Shown here: positions 1 through 6,975 of the stretch, one piece after another
How the letters are laid out: each line of letters starts with the position of its first letter
How positions within the stretch are numbered: position 1 is the stretch's first letter
NCBI GenBank assembly: GCA_021604585.1
Contig: BQJG01000014.1
Location: forward strand, 1 to 57,618
DNA length: 57,618 bases
Direction: 5' to 3'
From: Hyphococcus sp.
GTDB lineage: Bacteria; Pseudomonadota; Alphaproteobacteria; Caulobacterales; Parvularculaceae
Translations under genes and position numbers: made by a program
The notes under the pieces: generated by a model
Told to the model about the DNA's origin: nothing
What the model saw: only the letters and a program-made list of their open reading frames with translations
The model's database searches: none

Positions 1-641
1 GCTTCGGCGAGCGCGGTCTGTTCGACCGGCGACCACATCACCGGCTTCGAACCGCGATAGAGCAGGCCGAGTTCGGCGAATTTCAACAGCTCGCCGGCGA
101 TCTTCGCTTCGGAAGCAAACGCCATGGTCGTATACGGATTATCCCAGTCTCCCTCGCCGCCAAGACGCTTGAATTCCTCGCGCTGGATGTCGAGCCATTT
201 CTGCGCATAGTCGCGGCAGGCCTTGCGGAATTCCGTGGTTGGCACGTCGCGCTTCTTGCGGCCCTTTTCGGCGAATTCCTTTTCCACCTGCCATTCGATG
301 GGCAGCCCGTGACAGTCCCAGCCCGGCACGAAATTGGCGTCGTAACCGGCCATCTGTTTTGAGCGGACGATGAGATCTTTCAACACCTTGGTCAGCGCCG
401 TGCCCATATGGATATGGCCGTTGGCGTAGGGAGGGCCGTCATGGAGAATGAATTTCTCAGCGCCCTTGGCGTTCTCGCGCAGGCGGGCGTACATGCCCAT
501 CCCGGCCCAGCGCTTCAGCCATTCCGGCTCAGCCTTGGGCAGCCCCGCGCGCATGGGAAAATCGGTGGCGGGCAGGAACAGCGTGTCTTTGTAATCGCGC
601 CCGGTTGAGGTCGCGTCCTTCGATGCATCTGGCATCGTCAT
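1..641 (-). CDS. ileS: Isoleucyl-tRNA synthetase, N-terminal part (cut by window edge)
   Basis: Class I aminoacyl-tRNA synthetase that charges tRNA-Ile in the cytoplasm. About 213 N-terminal residues are visible; the reading frame runs off base 1 without a stop. The class I ATP-binding signature reads HIHMG at residues 76-80, inside the ileS-typical context DGPPYANGHIHMG, and PGWDCHGLP follows about 25 residues later. The start is ATG at 641; a second in-frame ATG lies at 635. The upstream gene on the same strand ends in a terminator-like hairpin, so ileS probably has its own promoter in the 640-850 gap. In many bacteria ribF sits directly before ileS; here two genes separate them. Identification is secure although the KMSKS and editing regions are outside the window. 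Confidence 0.97.
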   Translation of the reverse strand, partial: MTMPDASKDATSTGRDYKDTLFLPATDFPMRAGLPKAEPEWLKRWAGMGMYARLRENAKGAEKFILHDGPPYANGHIHMGTALTKVLKDLIVRSKQMAGYDANFVPGWDCHGLPIEWQVEKEFAEKGRKKRDVPTTEFRKACRDYAQKWLDIQREEFKRLGGEGDWDNPYTTMAFASEAKIAGELLKFAELGLLYRGSKPVMWSPVEQTALAE

Positions 642-852
642 CTCTCTTCTATAAATCTGGTCAATTGAAGTTGCAGCAAGGCCCGGTCCCGGGCGCCTTT
701 GTCAAGCCTTGAAAGGCTCTCAGGCGCGCCCGGCCGAGCATATCTCTAGCGCGCGGCGCGCCGCTCTAATGAGGATGGTCTGCTTCATGGCTGACTAGAT
801 AACAGGGCGCGCTGCGCCCGTCACGGCATAAGTCACCGGAAAAAGCGCAACA

Positions 853-882
853 AAAAAGCGCGCCCTTGGCGGGGCCCGCTCT
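853..882 (-). terminator. Rho-independent terminator after the His/Asp-rich secreted protein gene
   Basis: On the minus strand a stem of about 9 bp with one mismatch (AGCGGGCCC against GGGCGCGCT) and a 6-base loop is followed by a run of six T. It lies just past the stop codon at 908 and would separate that gene from ileS. Confidence 0.7.
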
Positions 883-907
883 AATTCCTGAAATCTACGG
901 AAACGGC

Positions 908-1573
908 CTAAATCAGCTCCAGCCGGTAAACCCGCGATTCGCTCGCCTCGCACGACATGGCGCGCGACCAGCGCTCGCCGCCACGCTGGGCGGTGACGGT
1001 CGCGGTCATCAGCAGCGCGCCGCCGCGATCTTGAACCGTGTCCGGGCGATAGGGCGCCACAACCACAAAGCCGCGCTCACTGAGCGCCCGGCGGGCATGG
1101 GTCAGACAAGTCTGATAGGCGGCGCCAGCCGAAATGGGCTGCGGCGCGCGATCATATGAGGTGTCCGGCGTGCCGTAGGCGGGCGCCCGGCCTACAGGCG
1201 CGCCGCCCGCAAGGCCGCTATCATCGTCATACGCCTCATCATCATAGTCGCCATAATCGTCATCATAAGCATCATCGCCGTAATAGGCGTCGTCTTCGTA
1301 GCGATCGTCGTAATAGCGGTCGTCATAGGCGCGAGCGCGCGCATATCGTTCCTCATAGGCGCGATCACGCGCGCGGCTTTCAGCAAGCTCGTTCAAAATG
1401 ATGACGCCGCCAATGACGCCGAGTGCGATTGCTGCGCCCTTACCGCCGCCACCATGTCCGTGATGGCGATGATGTCCATGTCCATGCCCGTGATGTGGCC
1501 TGGCGAAAGCGGATGAACCTGCGCTGACGACAAGCGCCGCAGCGGCGACGGAAAGCAAAATCTTACGGGCCAT
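908..1573 (-). CDS. Secreted or membrane-anchored protein with His/Gly-rich and Asp/Tyr-rich segments
   Basis: Unrecognised 221-residue protein. From the N-terminus: a cleavable-looking signal peptide (about residues 1-25, ending ASSAFA-like), a stretch of alternating His and Gly (about 26-45), a glycine-rich hydrophobic helix that could cross the membrane (about 46-62), a long acidic segment dominated by Asp and Tyr (about 75-120), and a C-terminal domain of about 80 residues with two cysteines. ATG at 1573 is chosen because GGAGG lies 5 bases upstream; the longer frame would need a TTG start. His-rich plus acidic patches suggest metal binding at the envelope, but that is inference. The ordered C-terminal part resembles small alphaproteobacterial envelope proteins of unknown role. 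Confidence 0.72.
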   Translation of the reverse strand: MARKILLSVAAAALVVSAGSSAFARPHHGHGHGHHRHHGHGGGGKGAAIALGVIGGVIILNELAESRARDRAYEERYARARAYDDRYYDDRYEDDAYYGDDAYDDDYGDYDDEAYDDDSGLAGGAPVGRAPAYGTPDTSYDRAPQPISAGAAYQTCLTHARRALSERGFVVVAPYRPDTVQDRGGALLMTATVTAQRGGERWSRAMSCEASESRVYRLELI

Positions 1574-1672
1574 AACGCCTCCGAAAACCCGGCGCAAAGG
1601 CGCGCGGGACTGATCTATGCTGCTATTTTGTCGGCCAATGTGTCGAGAATGAGGCGTGAGGACGGGAAAATC

Positions 1673-2125
1673 CTAGATCCATCGGCGGGTTTCTCGGCAA
1701 TACTGAGTATAATTTTCGCCAAATTTCTCCCGCAAAGCATCCTCTTCCGGCTTGATCTGAAACTCGGTGAGAAACCAGATAAAGCCAACAAGCAAAGCCG
1801 CATTTACGGGGCTGCCAAGCCATAGCGCCCAACCGATCAGCACAAGCAGCAGCGCCAGATACATGGGATTCCGACTGAACTGAAAGAGTCCGTCAGTGAC
1901 CAGAACACTGGCGTTCGATGGGACCACCGGATTTATCGTTGTCTTCCGTTTGACGAAGGTTGCAAGGGCGGCGACCTCAATCAGTCCACCCAAGACGATG
2001 AAGACAATTGCAAGAGGCGTCCGCCCTGGGAAAGCGAGCTCCGAAAAAGGAAAATAGCGATTAACGAGCCACATCAAGAGCCCGACGAGCAATCCATGCA
2101 GCGGCGGCGGAATAAGCGTGCGCAT
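1673..2125 (-). CDS. Isoprenylcysteine carboxyl methyltransferase-like membrane protein
   Basis: Integral membrane protein of 150 residues with about four hydrophobic helices (near 8-24, 38-58, 88-103 and 105-121). The conserved core is RNPMYL at 85-90, followed by the family ending in which Glu127-Glu128 precede a FG..Y..Y....RRW pattern (136-149). These elements bind S-adenosylmethionine and substrate in the ICMT/PEMT superfamily (methyltransferases acting on prenyl-cysteine, phospholipids or other lipids). Bacterial members are mostly uncharacterised, so the substrate is unknown. It lies 12 bp downstream of ribF on the same strand and is probably co-transcribed with it. Confidence 0.85.
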   Translation of the reverse strand: MRTLIPPPLHGLLVGLLMWLVNRYFPFSELAFPGRTPLAIVFIVLGGLIEVAALATFVKRKTTINPVVPSNASVLVTDGLFQFSRNPMYLALLLVLIGWALWLGSPVNAALLVGFIWFLTEFQIKPEEDALREKFGENYTQYCRETRRWI

Positions 2126-2137
2126 TAGTGCTTCTCC

Positions 2138-3040
2138 TTAGCCGTTGCGTAGCAGCGCCTCGGCTCGTTCGCAATCTTTGGATATCTGCGCTTTCAACGC
2201 GTCGAGCCCATCGAATTTCTGTTCATCGCGCAGGAAAGCAACGAACTCGATTTCGATCTCGCGCCTGTAAAGATCGCCGCCAAAGTCGAACAGATGCGTT
2301 TCCAGCAGCGGCGCATCGGAGCCAACGGTTGGGCGGCGGCCAAAATTGGAAACGGCGTTGCAGGTTTCTCCATCGACGCGCGCGCGCGTCGCATAAACGC
2401 CGTGACGCGGCTCAATCAGCTCGCCAAGAGTCATATTCGCGGTGGGAAAACCGATGGTCCGCCCGACCTTTTGACCTTCGACAACAGCGCCCGTCACCGA
2501 CCATGGCCGGCCCAACATCGCCGCCGCGCGCTCAACGGCGCCATCGCGCAAAGCTTCACGCACCGCGCTGGAGCCGAATTTATCCGCCTGCGGATTTTCA
2601 GACAGCACATTGACAAGCTTGATTTTCATCCCCGCCGCTTCACCCAGCGAAAGGAGCGCAGCGCCGTCGCCCGCTCTCCCCTTGCCAAAGCGGAAATCCG
2701 CGCCTGTAACAATGCCGGCAAGGTCAAGCCGGTCTTTCAACACGCCTTGCACGAACTCTTCCGGGCTCAATCCGGCAAACGCCTTGTCAAAGGTCAGCGC
2801 ATATATTTTCTGCGCGCCATTCGCCCGCAATAAAGCGTCGCGCTCGCGCGGCAAAGTCAGCAGAAACGGCGGATCATCGGGACGGAAAAAACGCCGCGGA
2901 TGCGGGTCAAACAACACCACGCCCAGCGCCGCATCGTTGGTCTTGGCAAAATCCGCCGCCTGATGCAGCAAATGCTGGTGTCCGAGATGGACGCCATCAA
3001 AGTTTCCCAAAGCGGCGATAATTTTTTGCGTGCCTACCAT
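2138..3040 (-). CDS. ribF: Bifunctional riboflavin kinase / FAD synthetase
   Basis: Makes FMN from riboflavin and FAD from FMN using ATP. Residues 11-21 (LGNFDGVHLGH) are the nucleotidyltransferase signature of the FAD synthetase domain, continued by TGADFRFGKGRAGD near 112-125 and SSAVREALRDG near 157-167. The riboflavin kinase domain occupies about 180-300 with GFPTAN at 197-202. The 300-residue length is typical. The start overlaps the end of the upstream HAD gene by 7 bases, indicating translational coupling. This HAD-ribF-(ileS) order is common in alphaproteobacteria. No FMN riboswitch is seen upstream. Confidence 0.97.
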   Translation of the reverse strand: MVGTQKIIAALGNFDGVHLGHQHLLHQAADFAKTNDAALGVVLFDPHPRRFFRPDDPPFLLTLPRERDALLRANGAQKIYALTFDKAFAGLSPEEFVQGVLKDRLDLAGIVTGADFRFGKGRAGDGAALLSLGEAAGMKIKLVNVLSENPQADKFGSSAVREALRDGAVERAAAMLGRPWSVTGAVVEGQKVGRTIGFPTANMTLGELIEPRHGVYATRARVDGETCNAVSNFGRRPTVGSDAPLLETHLFDFGGDLYRREIEIEFVAFLRDEQKFDGLDALKAQISKDCERAEALLRNG

Positions 3041-3882
3041 TGCAGCGCCTCGGCGGCGGCGATGGCGTAAACGCCCGCCTTTTCCATTTGCGCGGCCACC
3101 GCAGCGGCGTCACGGCCGCCTTCATGCACGCCGCCATCGCCGGCAATCATCAACACGTCAATATTCTGAGTGTTTGCGCCAAGAATATCTGTGCGCAGAC
3201 CGTCGCCAACAGCGAGAATGCGCTTGCGGTCCGTCGGCCCGCGTATTTCTTCTATACGCGTCAGGGCAAGATCATAAATTGGCGCATGCGGTTTTCCGCC
3301 ATAGGTGACGCCGCCGCCAAGCGATTCATAAATTTCCGCGAGCGCGCCGGCGCACCAGATCATCCGCCCGCCCCAATTCACGACGATATCCGGATTGGCG
3401 CAGACCATGGGCAGCTTGCGCTTCGCCGCGCGGGTTAAAAAATCGCGATACGCATCCGGCGTTTCATGCCGATCATCTTCCATGCCGGTGCAGATAATAA
3501 AACCGGCCTCTTCCAGCGGAACAAACTCGATCGCCATGCCATCAAATAGCGGGTCATCCTTAGACGGGCCCAGCTTGTAAGCAGGAGACGGCAAGCGCGC
3601 CTCAATCGCTGCGCGGGTCGCGTCGCCGGATGTCACCACGCAGTCATAGGCGCTACGCGGCAGGCCAATGCGATCCAGCTGCGGCGGGATGACGAATGAG
3701 GGCCTTGGCGCATTTGTGAGAATCACCACCGGTCCGCGCGTTTCGCGAAACCGCGTCAACGCCCCGGAAACGCCCGGAAATAACGTCACACCGTCATGGA
3801 TGACGCCCCACGCATCGCAGAGAAGCGCGTCGTATCGCGCCGCAAGCGCTTCAATCGAGTTGATGACCGGAATAGACTTCAC
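3034..3882 (-). CDS. TIGR01459-type HAD-superfamily hydrolase
   Basis: Cytoplasmic haloacid-dehalogenase-fold phosphatase of 282 residues. Motif I is DAWGV at 23-27, motif II ILTNAPRP near 60, and the metal-binding motif IV VGDGLRTDILGA near 222-233. Related enzymes in the NagD/pyridoxal-phosphatase branch remove phosphate from small metabolites; the substrate here is not known. I chose the GTG at 3882, because related proteins begin about 17 residues before the DxWG motif and this start avoids a 50-base overlap with the upstream gene; an ATG at 3969 in the same frame would add 29 residues unlike the family. No strong ribosome site precedes the GTG, so the start is uncertain. Confidence 0.85.
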   Translation of the reverse strand: MKSIPVINSIEALAARYDALLCDAWGVIHDGVTLFPGVSGALTRFRETRGPVVILTNAPRPSFVIPPQLDRIGLPRSAYDCVVTSGDATRAAIEARLPSPAYKLGPSKDDPLFDGMAIEFVPLEEAGFIICTGMEDDRHETPDAYRDFLTRAAKRKLPMVCANPDIVVNWGGRMIWCAGALAEIYESLGGGVTYGGKPHAPIYDLALTRIEEIRGPTDRKRILAVGDGLRTDILGANTQNIDVLMIAGDGGVHEGGRDAAAVAAQMEKAGVYAIAAAEALQW

Positions 3883-3917
3883 AGGTTCAAGGCCGATAAG
3901 GCCGATGGGTTCAGCGG

Positions 3918-4325
3918 TCAAGCGCGCAGCGCTGCGACTCCCGATTGTGACCCATCCCTGCGTTCGCACCAGGCGCGCGCGGCGTCCGCATCCAGAAATG
4001 TTCGCGCCTCCCAGCTCGTCCGGTTGATCAGCTCCATATAAATCTCCAGCGCCGGATCAAATCGATTATCGGGGGCGATAAAAGCCACGCGCACCGACGG
4101 GATTGAGGCGCTGGCGGAGCTGTCAAAAGCAGCAGAAAGCTCCTGATCGAAAAGCGGAAAATCGAGCCGCGTAATGTCGCGCAAATCGATCAGCTGATAG
4201 GTCATATAATCCGAGCGTGGATCGGCGTAGCAGGCTTGGCAGGTTCCCCGCGTTTCGATTGGCGTAACGTGACCGTAATAGCGCCATTCGACGCCGTTAA
4301 ATGTCCATGTCGTATCATGTGGCAT
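3918..4325 (-). CDS. Conserved hypothetical protein, possibly STAS/SpoIIAA-like fold
   Basis: Unrecognised 135-residue soluble protein without signal peptide. It has a CQAC motif near 34-37 in an aromatic-rich N-terminal part, an acidic centre with a Ser/Ala-rich stretch (about 90), and a C-terminal segment in which a helix before ARAWCERR resembles the end of small SpoIIAA/STAS-like proteins. That similarity is by eye only. The gene precedes the HAD gene with a 35-bp gap if the HAD protein starts at the GTG, and the two may be co-transcribed. The CxxC pair is not followed by a second pair, so a classical zinc ribbon is not supported. Confidence 0.65.
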   Translation of the reverse strand: MPHDTTWTFNGVEWRYYGHVTPIETRGTCQACYADPRSDYMTYQLIDLRDITRLDFPLFDQELSAAFDSSASASIPSVRVAFIAPDNRFDPALEIYMELINRTSWEARTFLDADAARAWCERRDGSQSGVAALRA

Positions 4326-4337
4326 GCGAGCGCAATC

Positions 4338-5426
4338 CTACGAGGCGACGGCGAACGCCGGCGTTTCTTTTAGAGCGGCGGGTCGAAGATATGTGTCTGC
4401 ACGGCGTGGCGGGCCAAACAAAGCGCCCTGTCCGTAATCTATGCCCAGACTCAAAATTTCAGGCATTTGCGTTTCATACTCGACCTTTTCAACGATCAGG
4501 TCGATTTCGTTTTCAATCAGCGCTTTCTTGAATGCCTTGATGCGGGCATGGCCGATGTCGCCTTTACAGGTTTCGCTCAACAACAAGGCGCCGGACGCCT
4601 TCACATAGCGAAAATTCTGCTCGCGCAACGCCGACCAGTTCAGATCAAACCGGCGAATATGGTCAACTGAAAAAGCGAACCCGCGATCGGCGACCGCACG
4701 CATGTTTTTCTTGACCCGTTCATGCATCATCTCGACGGCGGGATAGGTGAATTCGAATACCAGCCGTTGCGCAAGATCTTCGTTGGCGTCGAGATAGTCT
4801 GTAAACCGGGTGAAGAAATCGACGTCAAAAATGGTTGCTGGCGAAATGTTGCAGAAAATCCGGTATTGTACGCATTCAGGGCCAAGCTGACGCAAGGCCT
4901 GCACGGCCCGCAGCAGGATCATGTTGTCGATAACGCCAATCCGGTTCGCGCGCTCGGCCGCATTAATATAGTCAACCGGATTGAGCACGCTGCCATCAGC
5001 GCGGCGCAGTCTTGAGAAGGCTTCAAAGTAACGCTGCTTGCGCTGCGGCAGGCTGACAATCGGCTGCAGGTAAAGATCGATCCGGTCGTTCTCGATAGCG
5101 TCCTTCACACATTCTAATGCGCTTGCATCTTCTTTGTTGACATTAGCGACCGGCTCCAGTTTGAGGGATGGCGGCGCCTTTGCAGGCGAGGGGCGAAATC
5201 TTGAAACCAGCCCCTGCAGGAGCTCGATTTCCTGTTGCGCGCGGGAAAGCGCGAAGCCGGCGCGCGCATGCAAAATGATCGATACCACCAATGCCGCGGC
5301 AAGCCATATCTCAAAGTCTGGCCGAAAGCCCGCCGATACCGTCGCCATCACCAATAGCGCGCCGGCAAGCCCGGCGGCAAAAAGCACCATGGCGCAGTAA
5401 CGCGAACTCTTTTGGCGAAAATTCAT
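4338..5426 (-). CDS. Membrane-anchored degenerate EAL-domain protein (TipF-like layout)
   Basis: Protein of about 362 residues: two hydrophobic helices (about 10-32 and 38-54), a short predicted coiled coil, then an EAL-type domain (about 110-345). The domain is recognisable from LYLQPIVSLP, but catalytic positions are altered: EAL reads EAF, the ELTE region reads FEFTYP, the DDFG region reads VDHIRRF, the KID region reads VKASG and the AEGVE region reads VEKVE. Loss of the metal ligands argues against cyclic-di-GMP hydrolysis and for a binding or scaffold role. Two membrane helices plus coiled coil plus inactive EAL is the arrangement of Caulobacter TipF, a flagellum-positioning c-di-GMP receptor; homology to TipF itself is inference. 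ATG 5426 is preferred over an in-frame TTG at 5456. Confidence 0.82.
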   Translation of the reverse strand: MNFRQKSSRYCAMVLFAAGLAGALLVMATVSAGFRPDFEIWLAAALVVSIILHARAGFALSRAQQEIELLQGLVSRFRPSPAKAPPSLKLEPVANVNKEDASALECVKDAIENDRIDLYLQPIVSLPQRKQRYFEAFSRLRRADGSVLNPVDYINAAERANRIGVIDNMILLRAVQALRQLGPECVQYRIFCNISPATIFDVDFFTRFTDYLDANEDLAQRLVFEFTYPAVEMMHERVKKNMRAVADRGFAFSVDHIRRFDLNWSALREQNFRYVKASGALLLSETCKGDIGHARIKAFKKALIENEIDLIVEKVEYETQMPEILSLGIDYGQGALFGPPRRADTYLRPAALKETPAFAVAS

Positions 5427-5553
5427 TTTTGGGCCCCGCGGAACATTCTGCTTCAAGCCGCCCTCCCCTCATGCGACTAACTCGAGTAGATTTTAGGAAA
5501 ACTCTCTAAAAAAGCGCTTAAGAACAGCGCGGGCCGGTCTGTCCCAAAATGAC

Positions 5554-5587
5554 GCAAAAAAACCCGCCGGGCGCGCCCGGCGGGTTT
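5554..5587 (-). terminator. Strong rho-independent terminator of the OmpA-lipoprotein gene
   Basis: A perfect 26-base palindrome (5561-5586; half-site AACCCGCCGGGCG) is followed on the minus strand by a run of T. It lies 28 bp past the stop of the OmpA-type gene. Confidence 0.9.
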
Positions 5588-5613
5588 GTATCGGTAGAAA
5601 ATCGTTTGAAGGC

Positions 5614-6282
5614 TTAGCTGTTGAACTGGCTGTCGATGGGGTCGATGACAATCTCAACACGGCGGTTTGCGGCGCGACCGGCCTCCGTTGCATTGTCCGC
5701 GATCGGATGAGTTTCGCCATAGCCGTATGAATTAAGCCGTGCTGGCGCGACGCCTTGCGACGCGAGATAGTTTGACACGGACAGCGCGCGGCGTTCGGAC
5801 AGAGCCTGATTGTAAGAGTCAGAGCCTGTCGAGTCGGCGTGTCCGTAAACGCTGATCGAGGTTTTCTTGTATTCCTTCAGCACCAGCGCCACGGAATTCA
5901 GCGTGCTGTAAAACCCTGAATTGATGTCCGACTGGTTCACCGCAAAGGTGATGTCTGACGGCATGTTGAGGATGATGTTGTCGCCCTGACGCGTCACGGA
6001 AACGCCTGTGCTGGCGAGCTGTTCGCGCAGTTTCGCTTGCTGGCGATCTTGATAGACACCGATGCCGACGCCAGCTGCGGCGCCAACGCCCGCGCCAATC
6101 AGCGCGCCTTTTCCGGCATTCCCGGCGATCGCGCCAACAACGGCGCCCGCTGCCGCGCCCGCTGCCGCGCCGCCTGCGCCAGAGGTTACGGCCCGGCTTG
6201 CGCGCTTCTCGCCTGTATAGGGATTGGTGGTGCATCCAACTGCAAAAATTGCGACGGACAGGAGAATGAGTGCTTTACGCAT
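5614..6282 (-). CDS. OmpA-family lipoprotein with glycine-zipper segment (YiaD-like)
   Basis: Outer-membrane lipoprotein of 222 residues. The signal peptide ends in a lipobox with Cys17 as the lipidated residue. Residues about 35-77 form a Gly/Ala-rich glycine zipper. The C-terminal OmpA-like domain (about 105-215) contains YGHADSTGSDSYNQALSERRA and NRRVEI, the region that binds diaminopimelate in peptidoglycan. The protein therefore probably tethers the outer membrane to the cell wall. It is monocistronic: a strong terminator follows, and the 374-bp gap upstream is shared with the divergent groES promoter. Confidence 0.93.
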   Translation of the reverse strand: MRKALILLSVAIFAVGCTTNPYTGEKRASRAVTSGAGGAAAGAAAGAVVGAIAGNAGKGALIGAGVGAAAGVGIGVYQDRQQAKLREQLASTGVSVTRQGDNIILNMPSDITFAVNQSDINSGFYSTLNSVALVLKEYKKTSISVYGHADSTGSDSYNQALSERRALSVSNYLASQGVAPARLNSYGYGETHPIADNATEAGRAANRRVEIVIDPIDSQFNS

Positions 6283-6518
6283 GTCTATAATTCCTTTCAG
6301 GCATTGCGATAGCGGACGTTGACCTGTCCGCTGAGCAACGGCTTACGCCGCCCACCTCAACAGACAATCAATTTTACACACGCAAAATGAGCTGATTGCG
6401 CGCGCCCCGCTATTAAAAAACAGGTAATTGCGGCGAAAATGGCGCGATGCACAACGGTCCATTTTAAAGTTTGGTAAGCTTCCGCCAGATTCCCCTCAAA
6501 CCCTGAACCAACACCCCC

Positions 6519-6546
6519 TTGACGGTCCGGGCCGCGCTGCCTAAGT
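6519..6546 (+). promoter_or_regulatory. Candidate housekeeping promoter of groESL
   Basis: A CTTGACG box (TTGACG at 6519-6524) is followed 16 bases later by CTAAGT (6541-6546), which fits an alphaproteobacterial sigma-70-type promoter reasonably. The CIRCE operator begins 6 bases downstream, where HrcA could block transcription. The rest of the 6283-6656 gap holds no recognisable gene. Confidence 0.5.
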
Positions 6547-6551
6547 CACCG

Positions 6552-6578
6552 CTAGCACTCCGTTGAAGTGAGTGCCAA
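6552..6578 (+). promoter_or_regulatory. CIRCE operator (HrcA binding site)
   Basis: Inverted repeat CTAGCACTC, 9-base spacer, GAGTGCCAA. The CIRCE consensus is TTAGCACTC-N9-GAGTGCTAA, so each half differs at one base and the spacing is exact. It sits 79 bp before groES. HrcA-mediated heat-shock repression of groESL is established for this element; hrcA itself is not in the window. Confidence 0.93.
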
Positions 6579-6656
6579 CGGGCCGCTTCGAGCAGCCTGT
6601 TTTTAGTTTAACCGGTTGTTTTTAATTAGAAATCTCAGCCAAGGGAGATACACACT

Positions 6657-6944
6657 ATGGCTTTTCGGCCTCTCCATGATCGCGTGCTGGTCCGCCGCAT
6701 TGAAGAAGACCAGAAAACCGCTGGCGGAATTATCATTCCTGACACCGCCAAGGAAAAGCCCCAGCAGGGCGAAGTGGTCGCATGCGGCTCTGGCGCGCGC
6801 GGCGACGACAACGAAATCATCCCGCTCGACGTTAAAGCCGGCGACAGAATTCTGTTCGGCAAATGGTCGGGTTCGGAAGTGAAGATCGACGGGGAGGAGC
6901 TCCTGATTATGAAGGAGTCAGACATCCTCGGGATCATCGACTAA
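6657..6944 (+). CDS. groES: Co-chaperonin GroES
   Basis: Ten-kDa lid of the GroEL folding chamber, 95 residues, of normal length. The N-terminal FRPLHDRVLVRR and the mobile-loop region KTAGGIIIPDTAKEKPQQG are characteristic, as is the C-terminal GEELLIMKESDILGI. A clear ribosome site (AAGGGAGA) precedes the ATG. It is followed by groEL after 31 bp and is expressed under the CIRCE-containing promoter region. Confidence 0.99.
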   Translation: MAFRPLHDRVLVRRIEEDQKTAGGIIIPDTAKEKPQQGEVVACGSGARGDDNEIIPLDVKAGDRILFGKWSGSEVKIDGEELLIMKESDILGIID

Positions 6945-6975
6945 TTCAATTTCACTAATTTAAGGAGAAGCATCA

